Origin: JAIEOG01 sp964519985
GTDB lineage: Bacteria > Bdellovibrionota > FAC87 > UBA2466
Assembly: GCA_964519985.1 (NCBI GenBank)
Contig: CAZFMF010000020.1
Coordinates: 3,045-67,044, forward strand
Length of the DNA stretch: 64,000 bases
Direction: 5' to 3'
Below, one piece after another: positions 50,100-59,292 of the stretch; the first letter of the stretch is position 1, and every line of letters starts with the position of its first letter. The translations under genes were made by a program, and so were the position numbers. The notes beneath the pieces are model-generated. The model searched no databases, was not told where the DNA came from, and saw nothing but the letters and a program-made list of their open reading frames with translations.

Positions 50100-51164
50100 T
50101 TATAGGCTCTTTACGCGGGCGGCTTTTGGTAACTGCAAAGTGATATTGACAGACCGCTTGGTTTTGCCCCTTAAAAAATGCACGGTGATCTTCTCGCCGA
50201 CCTTCTTGTCGAAGACGACATCTTGGAGATCGCGCCAGTTCTGCACCGGAGTGTCGTCGACCTTATATATAATGTCGCCGCCAAACGGAAAGCGGCGAAA
50301 CCCGATCACCGCTTCGCGGTCCGCCGCCCGCAAACCGGCTTTGGCCGCGAGTCCCGAAGGATCAAGTTCAGTGATCATCACGCCGTACTCTAACGGCAAT
50401 CCCAACGTCTGCAGCAATGCCGCACTGTACCCAACGGCCGCCATTCCCAGGTCCGGTCGCAAAACTTGACCGTGGAGAATCAGTTGATCGACCACCCGTT
50501 TGACGGTTTGGACCGAGATCGCAAACCCCACCCCACTGTTGGCACCGCTGGGGCTGACGATTTGGGTGTTGATGCCGATCAGGTTTCCCGAACTATCCAG
50601 GAGCGGGCCACCCGAGTTTCCCGGATTGATGGCCGCATCGGTTTGAATAATGTCGCGAATCAGACGGTCCGACGTGCTGCGAATGTCGCGACCCAGCGAA
50701 CTGATAATGCCGGTGCTGAGGGAACCGCCGAAGCCAAACGGATTCCCGATCGCCAAAACCTTCTGACCAACCTTCAGGGGTGCGGTTCCGTATTCAATCG
50801 TGGCCCGCTTGGCCGGCGCATCGACTTTGAGGACGGCAACATCGCTATCCGGATCCTTGCCTACCACCTGCGCGGGCAGTGTGATCTTGTCCGCGAAAGT
50901 GACTTCCACCTTAGAAGCTTGGCCAATCACGTGGTGATTCGTGACGATGTAACCGTCGGGACGAATGACGACACCCGAACCGGCACCGCGCTCGGGAAAA
51001 ACCCCGAAGAAAAAGTCGCGCCGCAGCGTAACCGCCGTAATATTCACAACCGCGGGACTGCACTTGTCATAGACTTCGATGTTATTCTTTTCGTCTTCGA
51101 GCAGTTTGGTTTGCGCGGCCGCCACGCCGCCGAAGAAAAGCACAAGAAGTAGAGAGCGAATCAC
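50100..51164 (-). CDS. HtrA/DegP-type serine protease with one PDZ domain
   Basis: 354 aa. Signal peptide (MIRSLLLVLFFGGVAAAQ), trypsin-like S1C domain with His78 (TNHHVIG), Asp108 (DPDSDVAVLKVD) and Ser184 (NPGNSGGPLL), then one PDZ domain (about 245-335, SGLAAKAGLRAADREAV... GGDIIYKVDDTPV). Like DegS in having a single PDZ domain, but a cleavable signal is expected instead of an anchor. Periplasmic quality control, possibly acting with RseP. Divergent from mdh. Confidence 0.9.
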   Translation of the reverse strand: MIRSLLLVLFFGGVAAAQTKLLEDEKNNIEVYDKCSPAVVNITAVTLRRDFFFGVFPERGAGSGVVIRPDGYIVTNHHVIGQASKVEVTFADKITLPAQVVGKDPDSDVAVLKVDAPAKRATIEYGTAPLKVGQKVLAIGNPFGFGGSLSTGIISSLGRDIRSTSDRLIRDIIQTDAAINPGNSGGPLLDSSGNLIGINTQIVSPSGANSGVGFAISVQTVKRVVDQLILHGQVLRPDLGMAAVGYSAALLQTLGLPLEYGVMITELDPSGLAAKAGLRAADREAVIGFRRFPFGGDIIYKVDDTPVQNWRDLQDVVFDKKVGEKITVHFLRGKTKRSVNITLQLPKAARVKSL

Positions 51165-51192
51165 GCGGGCATTTTCCTGCGGAATGGCTTCA

Positions 51193-51222
51193 TTGACAAG
51201 GGCAAGCCGCCCAAACTAAAAA
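51193..51222 (+). promoter_or_regulatory. Probable promoter of mdh-sucCD-ndk
   Basis: Consensus-perfect TTGACA (51193-51198) followed after 18 bp by TAAAAA, a weak -10. It lies in the 105-bp gap between divergent htrA and mdh. Confidence 0.42.
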
Positions 51223-51269
51223 GCTATCTGGATTCGCGCAATCACACACCCAATGACGAAGGAAACAAA

Positions 51270-52205
51270 ATGAAGCGACCGAAAATCACCGTGGTCGGCG
51301 CCGGAAACGTTGGTGCGACCGCCGCGCACTGGATTGCCACGAAAGAACTCGCCGATGTCGTTCTAGTGGATCTGAATGACGGAGTCGCCAAGGGCAAAGC
51401 CTTGGATCTGCTTGAAAGCGGGCCGGTCGAAGGCTTCGACATTCGCGTCAGCGGCACGGCCGACTACGGCCCTACCGAGAATTCCGACGTCGTGATTATT
51501 ACCGCCGGCCTGCCCCGCAAACCGGGGATGAGCCGCGATGATCTTTTGAAGACCAATGCCAAAATCGTAAGCGACGTCTCCACCCAGATTGCCAAATATT
51601 CACCGAAGGCGATTTTGATTATCGTTTCCAACCCCCTCGACGCGATGGCGTACGTGGCGATGAAGGCCTCAAAGTTCCCGCGGGAACGCGTGCTGGGCAT
51701 GGCGGGGGTTTTGGATTCCGCGCGGTTTAAGACGTTCGTCGCCGAAGCCGCCGGAGTCAGCGTGGAAGACGTCTATGGGTTCGTTTTCGGCGGCCATGGC
51801 GACACGATGGTGCCGATGACCCGCTATTGCTCGATTGCCGGAATTCCGCTCGAGAAGTATCTCCCGGCGGCCAAGATTCAAGAGATTGTCCAACGCACAC
51901 GCCAAGGCGGCGCGGAGATTGTGAACCTTTTGAAAACCGGTTCCGCATTTTACGCCCCCGCCGCTTCGGCGGTGCAGATGGCGGAAGCCATCCTGAAAGA
52001 TAAAAAACGCGTTCTTCCCTGTGCCGTCTGGCTCGAAGGGGAGTTCGGAATCAAAAATCTCTTTGTGGGCTGCCTGGCCAAGCTGGGTCGAGCGGGCCTC
52101 GAAGGCGTCATTCCGGTGGACCTGAACGAGACGGAAAAAGCCGAACTCACCAAATCCGCCGCCGCGGTGAAAGAGCTCGTCGACGTTCTGGAGGCCAACG
52201 CGTGA
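51270..52205 (+). CDS. mdh: Malate dehydrogenase
   Basis: 311 aa of the LDH-like MDH type. NAD loop VVGAGNVGATAAHW, substrate-binding loop AGLPRKPGMSRDDLL with Arg, and the active His in FGGHGDTMVP. Oxidises malate to oxaloacetate in the TCA cycle. It leads an operon: its TGA overlaps the GTG of sucC (GTGA), as is common in several lineages. Confidence 0.94.
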   Translation: MKRPKITVVGAGNVGATAAHWIATKELADVVLVDLNDGVAKGKALDLLESGPVEGFDIRVSGTADYGPTENSDVVIITAGLPRKPGMSRDDLLKTNAKIVSDVSTQIAKYSPKAILIIVSNPLDAMAYVAMKASKFPRERVLGMAGVLDSARFKTFVAEAAGVSVEDVYGFVFGGHGDTMVPMTRYCSIAGIPLEKYLPAAKIQEIVQRTRQGGAEIVNLLKTGSAFYAPAASAVQMAEAILKDKKRVLPCAVWLEGEFGIKNLFVGCLAKLGRAGLEGVIPVDLNETEKAELTKSAAAVKELVDVLEANA

Positions 52206-53374
52206 ACATCCACGAACACCAGGGAAAAGAACTCTTTCGCCAGTATAAGATTCCCGTGCCGTTGGGCAAGGCGGTCTATTCGGTAGAAGAAGCGCTGAAG
52301 GCAGCGCCGGAAGTTTCGCCTAAAGGTCCCTGGGTCGTGAAAGCGCAGATCCACGCCGGTGGGCGCGGCAAAGGTGGGGGCGTGAAAGTCGCCAAAACCT
52401 TGGACGAAGTGAAGCAATACGCGTCCAAGATTCTCGGCATGACCTTAGTCACCCATCAGACCGGACCTACCGGTCGCCTGGTCCGACGACTCCTCATCGA
52501 AGAAGGCGCCAACATTAAGAAAGAGTTTTACCTCTCGGTGACCCTCGACCGAAATACCTCCTCGCTGGCCATCATGGCCAGCACCGAGGGCGGGATGGAT
52601 ATCGAAGAAGTCGCCGCTTCGCACCCCGAGAAGATTTTCAAAGAGTGGGTCGATCCTTCGGCGGGGCTCGGAGACTTTCAGTGCCGGCGGCTGTCGAAGA
52701 AGATGGGCTTTGCCGGACCCTCGGCCAAGCAGTTTTCGGACATCTTGCGCAAGCTCGTCCGGTTCTTTCAAGAGCAGGATTGCGCGATGGCCGAGATCAA
52801 CCCGCTCATCCTCACCGGTGAAGGGAACTTGGTCGCACTCGATGCAAAAATCGGGTTCGACGACAACGCTGGTTTCCGGCATCCGGAATGGGCGCAGTTG
52901 AATGACCCGACGGAAGAAGACCCTTCAGAAACGCGGGCCAAGAAACATGAATTGAGCTACATCAGCCTCGATGGAAACATCGGTTGCATGGTGAACGGCG
53001 CGGGTTTGGCGATGTCCACGATGGACATCATCAAACTTGAGGGCGGCAATCCGGCCAACTTCCTCGATGTGGGCGGTGGCGCGACCGAATCGCGCGTGAA
53101 GGAAGCGTTCAAAATCATTCTGGCCGACGAAAAGGTGAAAGCGATCCTCGTGAACATCTTCGGCGGCATCATGAAGTGCGATGTGATTGCGACCGGTGTC
53201 ATTGGCGCGGCGCGGGAACTGCAAATGAAGGTTCCGCTCGTCGTCCGACTCGAAGGCACGAACGTCGAACTCGGTAAGAAACAGCTCTCCGAATCGGGTT
53301 TGAAAATCACGCCCGCGACGGGAATGAAGGAGGCCGCCCAAAAAGTGGTCGCCGCGGCGGGAGGTAAGTCATGA
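52202..53374 (+). CDS. sucC: Succinyl-CoA synthetase subunit beta
   Basis: 390 aa, GTG start. MNIHEHQGKELFRQYKIPVPLG is the ATP-grasp N-terminus, and GVNGAGLAMSTMDIIKLEGGNPANFLDVGGGA is the phosphohistidine-loop partner region. Forms succinate with ATP/GTP and sucD. Overlaps sucD as ATGA. Confidence 0.96.
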   Translation: MNIHEHQGKELFRQYKIPVPLGKAVYSVEEALKAAPEVSPKGPWVVKAQIHAGGRGKGGGVKVAKTLDEVKQYASKILGMTLVTHQTGPTGRLVRRLLIEEGANIKKEFYLSVTLDRNTSSLAIMASTEGGMDIEEVAASHPEKIFKEWVDPSAGLGDFQCRRLSKKMGFAGPSAKQFSDILRKLVRFFQEQDCAMAEINPLILTGEGNLVALDAKIGFDDNAGFRHPEWAQLNDPTEEDPSETRAKKHELSYISLDGNIGCMVNGAGLAMSTMDIIKLEGGNPANFLDVGGGATESRVKEAFKIILADEKVKAILVNIFGGIMKCDVIATGVIGAARELQMKVPLVVRLEGTNVELGKKQLSESGLKITPATGMKEAAQKVVAAAGGKS

Positions 53375-54249
53375 GCGTTCTCGTCGATCGGAATACGAAA
53401 CTTATCACCCAGGGCATCACCGGTCAGGCCGGCGCTTTCCATACCAAACAGTGTAAAGAGTACGGCACCCAGGTGGTGGGTGGGGTCACCCCCGGTAAAG
53501 GCGGAGAAGAAATCGACGGCATTCCAATCTTTGATTCGGTTTCCGATGCGGTGGATAAAACCGGCGCCAATGCCAGCATGATTTTTGTGCCGCCCCCATT
53601 CGCGGCGGATGCCATCTTGGAAGCGGCCGAAGCGGGGATCAAAGTCATCGCCGCCATCACCGAAGGCATCCCGGTCATGGACATGGTGCGGGTGAAACAG
53701 TATTTGAAAGGCCGTAAATGCACCCTAATCGGGCCGAATTGCCCCGGGATTATCACACCCGGCCAGTGCAAGATCGGCATCATGCCCGGTTATATCCATA
53801 AAGAAGGGCGAGTCGGTTTGGTTTCGCGCAGCGGCACCCTGACCTACGAAGCCGTCCACCAGCTTAGTACCCGCGGCATTGGCCAATCGACTTGCGTTGG
53901 AATCGGCGGCGATCCCGTGCACGGCCTGAGCTTTTTGGATGTGATGCAGCTTTTCAACGCCGATCCGGGAACGGACGCCGTCGTCATGATTGGCGAAATC
54001 GGCGGCAGCGAAGAAGAATTGGCCGCGGAATACGTAAAATCCGAAATGAAAAAACCCGTCGTGGGATTCATCGGGGGCCAAACGGCGCCCCCCGGCAAAC
54101 GCATGGGTCACGCCGGCGCCATCATTAGCGGTGGTAGCGGCAAAGCCAGCGACAAAATCAGAGCCATGGAAAAAGCCGGAATTCATGTCGCCATGAGCCC
54201 CGCCACGATCGGGGAAACGATGGCGCAGGTTTTGGCGAAGAAGAAGTAG
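53371..54249 (+). CDS. sucD: Succinyl-CoA synthetase subunit alpha
   Basis: 292 aa. CoA-binding Rossmann start MSVLVDRNTKLITQGITGQAGAFHT and the phosphohistidine loop MGHAGAIISGG. Forms a tetramer with SucC. In operon with mdh and sucC, ending 10 bp before ndk. Confidence 0.96.
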   Translation: MSVLVDRNTKLITQGITGQAGAFHTKQCKEYGTQVVGGVTPGKGGEEIDGIPIFDSVSDAVDKTGANASMIFVPPPFAADAILEAAEAGIKVIAAITEGIPVMDMVRVKQYLKGRKCTLIGPNCPGIITPGQCKIGIMPGYIHKEGRVGLVSRSGTLTYEAVHQLSTRGIGQSTCVGIGGDPVHGLSFLDVMQLFNADPGTDAVVMIGEIGGSEEELAAEYVKSEMKKPVVGFIGGQTAPPGKRMGHAGAIISGGSGKASDKIRAMEKAGIHVAMSPATIGETMAQVLAKKK

Positions 54250-54259
54250 AGGAGAAGTT

Positions 54260-54667
54260 ATGGAGCGGACGTTCGCAATCATTAAACCCAATTCGGTGAA
54301 GAAGAACCAAATCGGTCGCATCATCACCATGATGGAAGAAAGCGGTTTGAAGGTCGTGGCGGCGAAAATGAAGTCGCTTTCGAAACCGGAAGCCGAAGGC
54401 TTTTACGCCGAGCATAAAGAGCGTCCGTTCTTTGGCAGCTTGGTGAGCTTCATGACCAGCGGACCCGTGATGGTCATGGTCCTAGAAGGCAACGGCGCGG
54501 TGGAAAACTACCGTAAGCTGATGGGCGCCACCGATCCGGCGAAAGCCGCTCCGCAGACCATCCGCAAGATCTTCGCCGATAGTTTGGAAGCGAACAGCGT
54601 GCACGGTTCGGATAGCCCGACGAGCGCGCAGCGCGAGATCGCTTACTTCTTTAAAAGCGAACTTTAA
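54260..54667 (+). CDS. ndk: Nucleoside diphosphate kinase
   Basis: 135 aa, slightly shorter than the usual 141-143. IIKPNSVKKNQIG near the N-terminus and catalytic His115 in NSVHGSDSP. Interconverts NDPs and NTPs, and complements succinyl-CoA synthetase by balancing GTP and ATP. Last gene of the mdh-sucCD unit. Confidence 0.95.
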   Translation: MERTFAIIKPNSVKKNQIGRIITMMEESGLKVVAAKMKSLSKPEAEGFYAEHKERPFFGSLVSFMTSGPVMVMVLEGNGAVENYRKLMGATDPAKAAPQTIRKIFADSLEANSVHGSDSPTSAQREIAYFFKSEL

Positions 54668-54670
54668 TTG

Positions 54671-54797
54671 TCCCTACAGTCGTTGCGGAGCACCGCGCGT
54701 CGTTGCGAGGGCCGAAGCAACCTCGCCGCGCTCCGCGCGGCGGGATTGCTTCGGCCCTTGTGGCCTCGCAATGACTTGTGCGGGCCTCGCAATCACG
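54671..54797. repeat. REP-like cluster (GTCGTTGCGAGG / GCCTCGCAATGAC)
   Basis: Two left copies (GTCGTTGCGGAG, GTCGTTGCGAGGGCCGAAGC) face TTGCTTCGGCCC and two copies of GCCTCGCAAT. Within is CCGCGctccgCGCGG. Large hairpin potential. Same family as the elements at 3611 and 49413. It lies between ndk and the first DUF4360 gene; it may terminate the mdh operon. Confidence 0.7.
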
Positions 54798-54841
54798 TAC
54801 CGTGGATCGCTTCTTGCTCCCCCTCAAGTCAGGGGGGATCC

Positions 54842-55456
54842 ATGAAAACAAAACTATGGCTATTAACCATTGCGGTCGCGCTGTCGGGGACGGCGAACGC
54901 AGGGATCTGGGGAAACTGGATCGCGGGGGGAAGTGCTTGCAACACCTTTAACGTCGGCGTCGTCGAGAACGGAAATACGCTCTCGGTGCTGTTCGACGCC
55001 TTCGGTGTGAACATGCCGCAAGGAGATATCGGGGACGGTACCTCGGTGCGCAAATCCTGCACCTTCCGTATCCAACTGACTCCGCCCCGCGGCTACTACT
55101 TGGCGGGCTTTCGCCAGGTTTACAGCGGCGGGATCATCAAAAGCGCTCGTTCCAGTGCGCAACTGAACATCCGTTACAACGTGGGCTCGGCGGTGGGACA
55201 ACCGCTGCCGATTGTTTTCCGCGATGGCGATCGGATTGAACCGGCGGACACGGACTCGCTGTTCACGCGCACTTACAACAACAATCTGCTCGTCGCCAGC
55301 TGCGGTGGGAGTGCGGTTTACGAACTGAACATGTCCATGACCGCCACCCGGCGCGACTTGCGTGAGCATATCGTCGGGGGATTGGATTCGGTCGATGCCG
55401 AGTTCACTCAGAAGATGGTGCTGATTCCGGTCTTCCAACTTTGTGGACGGCCTTAG
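54842..55456 (+). CDS. DUF4360 secreted protein, paralogue 1
   Basis: 204 aa with signal peptide MKTKLWLLTIAVALSGTANAG. The DUF4360-like core reads VVENGNTLSVLFDAFGVNMPQG then RKSCTFRIQLTPPRGYYLAGFRQVYSGG, with paired Cys for disulfides. DUF4360 proteins are secreted beta-sandwich proteins of unknown role in bacteria and fungi. Closely related paralogue follows at 55507. The start is chosen at the signal peptide; the ORF is open upstream through the repeats. Confidence 0.78.
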   Translation: MKTKLWLLTIAVALSGTANAGIWGNWIAGGSACNTFNVGVVENGNTLSVLFDAFGVNMPQGDIGDGTSVRKSCTFRIQLTPPRGYYLAGFRQVYSGGIIKSARSSAQLNIRYNVGSAVGQPLPIVFRDGDRIEPADTDSLFTRTYNNNLLVASCGGSAVYELNMSMTATRRDLREHIVGGLDSVDAEFTQKMVLIPVFQLCGRP

Positions 55457-55462
55457 TCATCG

Positions 55463-55492
55463 ACGGGTGGGCACCAAAGCCCACCCGTTTTT
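55463..55492 (+). terminator. Rho-independent terminator after DUF4360 paralogue 1
   Basis: Perfect 10-bp stem ACGGGTGGGC/GCCCACCCGT, loop ACCAAA, then TTTTC. It lies 7 nt after the stop. It sits between the two paralogues, so the second likely has low or separate transcription. Confidence 0.85.
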
Positions 55493-55506
55493 CTTCGGAG
55501 CCGACG

Positions 55507-56109
55507 ATGCGAAATCTCCTGATTTTTTTTCTGTTCTCGAGCTTTGCACTGGCCGGGCCGTTTGATGAAGTGGATATCCAAGGGCATTGCGGGCGACGCA
55601 ACACGCACGTGATCGAAAACGGAGATTCGCTTTCCGTGCTCTTCGACGACTTCGGCATCGAAATGCCGGCCGGCCAAATGGGCGACGGAAAGCACGCGCA
55701 GAAAACCTGCCACTTCAAAATCCGCATCACCTTCCCGCGCGATCGTTTCCTCGCCGGCCTGAAACAAGTCTTCAGCGGTGGCGTGATTAAGAGTAAGAAT
55801 GCGGTCGGAGACCTGGAGCTGCTCACCTCGATGGGAATGCCCAATCGCGGATTCCGCGGCGTCGACTGGAAACGCGGCCGGGAAATCACGGCCGAATCCC
55901 CCGATTCAGTTTTTTCTCGCGTGGCGGAAGAAAGTTTTCCGGAATCGAGAAACTGCTCGGGCCAGCTGCGCTACCATATGCGCATCTCACTCCGAGCCCA
56001 GCGACCGGACCAACGCGAATTCTTCATCGGGGGCTTAGATTCCTACGACGCCGAGCTGGTGCAGAAATTGGATTTGATCCCGCGATGGAAACCCTGCGCG
56101 CGTCGCTAG
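55507..56109 (+). CDS. DUF4360 secreted protein, paralogue 2
   Basis: 200 aa. Signal peptide MRNLLIFFLFSSFALAGP. Core VIENGDSLSVLFDDFGIEMPAG then QKTCHFKIRITFPRDRFLAGLKQVFSGG, about half identical to paralogue 1 by eye, with the same Cys positions. Start ATG 55507 preferred over the 55441 in-frame start, which would overlap the terminator. Tandem duplication is evident. Confidence 0.75.
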   Translation: MRNLLIFFLFSSFALAGPFDEVDIQGHCGRRNTHVIENGDSLSVLFDDFGIEMPAGQMGDGKHAQKTCHFKIRITFPRDRFLAGLKQVFSGGVIKSKNAVGDLELLTSMGMPNRGFRGVDWKRGREITAESPDSVFSRVAEESFPESRNCSGQLRYHMRISLRAQRPDQREFFIGGLDSYDAELVQKLDLIPRWKPCARR

Positions 56110-57701
56110 GCGACTTTTCGCAGTTTGGGTAGGCACGAGCGGATGGCTTGGTTCCATTCCGATTGGGAAAAAGGCGTGGGTAGGATGGCGTCGGCTAGGA
56201 TCGTCTCCGCGCGCTTGGTCTGCAGACCATTGCGCGCCGACGCCAAAAGGATCGGGATGGTGCTCGAACCCGTGTGCCCTTTGACCAGGTTCGCCACTTC
56301 CGCCGCGCCCAACTTGGGCAACTCGGGAGTGAGAATCAGCGCGTCCGGCCAATGGTGGAAAAGCAAAGTGACGGCTTCGACGCCGTCAGAGGCAAAATCG
56401 ACTTGATAGCCCCATTCGGAAAGACGCCCAAAAATCTCGGTCCGCTTCTCCGGGGACGGTTCGACGACGAGCAGTCGTCGCGGCTCACTCACTTTGTGCG
56501 GACAATTGCTGCGGCTGATGGCATGCGGAAAGAGCACAAAGAATGTCGACCCTTTGCCTTCCTCACTCTCCACCCAGATATTTCCGTCGTGTAGGGTCGA
56601 AATCTGCTTCGCGACGGTGAGGCCCAAACCGCGTCCGCCCTCCCGCGAGTGTTCTTTAATCTGCACGAAGCGATCGAAAATCTTTTGCATCTCCGTTTGC
56701 GGGATGCCCTTTCCTTCGTCTTTGAGAGAGATCACGATCATCGGGTGCGGGGGATCGTGTTTGCGCCGCCCCTGAAAGGGCGCCGCATTCAAATAGATAT
56801 TTTTTCCGGGCTCGGTGAACTTCAACGCGTTGGTGAAAAGGTTTTGCAGCAGCTGCTTCATTCGCTCGGAGTCGGCGAGCACCTGCCAATCCGGTACCGG
56901 ATTGTAGTAGTGAAATTCGACTTTCTTTTGCTGCGCCTGCAGGCGGTAATCACTGCAAAATTCATTCAGCAATTCGTGCAAGTTCAGCAACTGGTAGTGC
57001 GGTTTCAGCCCCTGCTCCAGGGCCATCACATCGAGGAGGTCTTTAACCAGTCCCAAGGCGTGCCCCGATTGGCGATGGGCTCGCGTAATCAAATCCAATC
57101 CCGTCGCGGTCAGTCCGGCGGAAGCCTCCGGTGATTTCATCACCAGGGAGAGACAGGTTTGGATCAATCCGAGCGGCGAACGCAGATCGTGGGCACAGAC
57201 GCCCAGAAACTCTTCACGTTGTTTCAAGGTGGTATCGATCTTGGCCAGCTGGGTCGCCTGTTCCTGCGACGTCCGATAGATAGCCGCTCGCTCGGAATAC
57301 TCCGCTTCGCGCATTTGAAAGCGCAGGTGCAGCCGCGGAGCCGGTTCGGAAAGGGCAAAGAAGTCGGCGATCGGGGCCACCGGGTCCGCTTCCAATTCGG
57401 CCAAGCGCTTGGTGGATTGATAGCCGTAGAAAGCTGGCAAAAAGCGCCAACCCGCGGGAAGACCGCGCAACCGATCGACGACGGCCCGGACGTAGTCCAA
57501 TTTCTCGTCGACAAAGAGCAGCCCTTTACTCTGGGCGGAAAAGTTCTGGTTTACCCACTCCGTCGTCAAGACGGAAGGTTCGGGAACAGAAACCACCTCG
57601 AGGCGGTAGCCCGCCTGGGTGAGTTTTTTCCGCAAGGAGTCCTCGCCCTTGGGGGCCTTTACCCGGCAGATCAAACTAAGCATGCGCGTTGTCGCGGGCA
57701 C
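56106..57701 (-). CDS. Hybrid histidine kinase with degenerate receiver
   Basis: 531 aa. N-terminal about 120 residues look like a pseudo-receiver or sensor domain. Then a coiled coil, HisKA with His171 (CAHDLRSPLG), HATPase with N box LFTNALKFTEPG, G1 DEGKGIP, G2 GGRGLGLTV. The C-terminal receiver-like domain (about 408-525) lacks the acidic pair (VVEPSP), has TP where the phospho-Asp should be (LILTPELP) and lacks the Lys (PTPF). So it cannot take phosphate in the usual way. Starts with GTG after AAGGGG; no membrane segment, so cytoplasmic. Confidence 0.85.
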   Translation of the reverse strand: MPATTRMLSLICRVKAPKGEDSLRKKLTQAGYRLEVVSVPEPSVLTTEWVNQNFSAQSKGLLFVDEKLDYVRAVVDRLRGLPAGWRFLPAFYGYQSTKRLAELEADPVAPIADFFALSEPAPRLHLRFQMREAEYSERAAIYRTSQEQATQLAKIDTTLKQREEFLGVCAHDLRSPLGLIQTCLSLVMKSPEASAGLTATGLDLITRAHRQSGHALGLVKDLLDVMALEQGLKPHYQLLNLHELLNEFCSDYRLQAQQKKVEFHYYNPVPDWQVLADSERMKQLLQNLFTNALKFTEPGKNIYLNAAPFQGRRKHDPPHPMIVISLKDEGKGIPQTEMQKIFDRFVQIKEHSREGGRGLGLTVAKQISTLHDGNIWVESEEGKGSTFFVLFPHAISRSNCPHKVSEPRRLLVVEPSPEKRTEIFGRLSEWGYQVDFASDGVEAVTLLFHHWPDALILTPELPKLGAAEVANLVKGHTGSSTIPILLASARNGLQTKRAETILADAILPTPFSQSEWNQAIRSCLPKLRKVA

Positions 57702-57758
57702 CCGTACCCCTTCCCTCTGCTCATCGGCGAACTGTGATGAAATCGTTAAGCCATTGCG

Positions 57759-58343
57759 TCAGCGATCGCCAAATTGGCGGATCCAGCGCCGAAAATTCGG
57801 CTGGTGACGCACGAGGACAATGAGCGCCAGGCAATAGGCCAATGCCGGGAGGGGTCCCAGCGCGTAGAAAAAGCCGACAAAAAGAGCGGTTAAGACCACG
57901 GAAACGATGGATCCCACCGCACTGATTCGCGTCGCCGCGAGCAAAACGAGATAGAGGGTCGCCATCAAAAATCCGGCGGCCGGAAGGGCGGCGACCAAAC
58001 AGCCCAGGGTTGTTGCTACCCCTTTGCCGCCGCGAAACTTCAGAAACAGGCTGTAACAATGGCCTAAGACGACGGCCGCCCCGGAAGCCGTGACCACCCA
58101 CGGGCAATCCGTGCAGACGGCAAGCGTGAGGGCAACGACCAGGTAGCCCTTGATAAAGTCGATGAGAAAGGTGACCACCCCCGCCTTCCAACCAAAATTG
58201 CGGGTGATGTTAGTCGCCCCGATATTCCCACTGCCCATTTCCCGGACGTCGATGCCGTATTTACGGCGCGAAAGAACAACCCCCGTCGGAAAACTACCGA
58301 CTAGGTACGCGAGCAGGGGTAGGGCCGCGGCTTTCCAGATCAT
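57759..58343 (-). CDS. plsY: Glycerol-3-phosphate acyltransferase PlsY
   Basis: About 194 aa, polytopic membrane protein. YLVGSFPTGVVLSR, MGSGNIGATNITRNFGWKAGV and FLKFRGGKGVATTLG are the PlsY signatures. Transfers acyl from acyl phosphate to G3P, starting phospholipid synthesis. Start uncertain: ATG 58343 fits the family; TTG at 58388 has a better GGCGGGGG site upstream. Partner PlsX is not in the window. Confidence 0.9.
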   Translation of the reverse strand: MIWKAAALPLLAYLVGSFPTGVVLSRRKYGIDVREMGSGNIGATNITRNFGWKAGVVTFLIDFIKGYLVVALTLAVCTDCPWVVTASGAAVVLGHCYSLFLKFRGGKGVATTLGCLVAALPAAGFLMATLYLVLLAATRISAVGSIVSVVLTALFVGFFYALGPLPALAYCLALIVLVRHQPNFRRWIRQFGDR

Positions 58344-58436
58344 GATGGCGAGACGTGTATCCGGCGCCATGCCGGATGGCAACCGCAAGACCCCCGCCGG
58401 ATTTGGGTTCCCCGGAGGATCTGCCGAAAAGAGGGT

Positions 58437-59249
58437 ATGAGAACCTTACGCCTATTGGCTTTGGCGGCTTTGGTCGCCTTACCGCTTTTCGGCGAAAGCT
58501 TGCCTTGGGCGGCCCGTCAACCGCTCGCGTCGATCACCGGTTTCAACCCCCCACCGGATTGGAAGGACTACGGTGAATGGCAAGATCGCTTCGAAGTCGC
58601 CGAAAGCGACGTGCCGCGCTTTTACGATTGGCGTTTTTACGCCCAGGGCCTGACCCCGGTGAAACGCCAGCGGTACAACGATTGTTGGGCGCAGGGTACG
58701 GTGGGCGTAATGGAATCGCTGATCAAGATTCACCACCACATCGAAGTGGATATCTCCGTGCAGCAGGTGATCTCCTGTTCGGGCAGCGGAACGGCGGCGC
58801 GCGGAGGCAATTTCGCCCATGAGTACCATGTGCGCAAAGGCGCGGTGACCACCTCGACCTTTCCCTACGTCGCCCGCGACGTCCCCTGCAAGCCCGGACT
58901 GACTCCCGCCTACAAACTTTCCCGCTGGGGCTACGTGGGATCGCGCAGCCGCAAACCGACGACTATGGAAATCAAGCAGGCCCTGATGGAACACGGTCCG
59001 GTGGGCGCCACGATTTCGGCGAACAGCGCGCTAAGCCGCTTCACCGGCAGTGGGGTCTTCTCCGGCTGTAGCACCGGTCAGACCAACCATATCGAAGTGA
59101 TCGTGGGCTGGAATGACGACGAGGGCGGCGGGGTTTGGTTTGTCCGCAATTCCTGGGGCAAAGACCACGGCGAAAACGGCTACGCCAAAATCCCCTACGG
59201 CTGCTCGCGCGTGGGCGAGACCGCCACCTGGGCCGATCTCGAACTCTAG
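58437..59249 (+). CDS. Secreted papain-like (C1 family) cysteine protease
   Basis: 270 aa with signal peptide (1-19). Catalytic motifs of papain: Gln78 and Cys83 (QRYNDCWAQG), His218 (TNHIEVIVGW), Asn238 (VRNSWGKDHG). The prodomain is short (about 40 residues) and lacks a clear ERFNIN motif. Secreted C1 proteases are uncommon in bacteria but occur in predators and environmental species. Divergent from plsY; followed by tRNA-Arg. Confidence 0.87.
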   Translation: MRTLRLLALAALVALPLFGESLPWAARQPLASITGFNPPPDWKDYGEWQDRFEVAESDVPRFYDWRFYAQGLTPVKRQRYNDCWAQGTVGVMESLIKIHHHIEVDISVQQVISCSGSGTAARGGNFAHEYHVRKGAVTTSTFPYVARDVPCKPGLTPAYKLSRWGYVGSRSRKPTTMEIKQALMEHGPVGATISANSALSRFTGSGVFSGCSTGQTNHIEVIVGWNDDEGGGVWFVRNSWGKDHGENGYAKIPYGCSRVGETATWADLEL

Positions 59250-59292
59250 TGACGGCCGCGGCTTCCGATGGTACGGAAGGAAATCCAATCGG

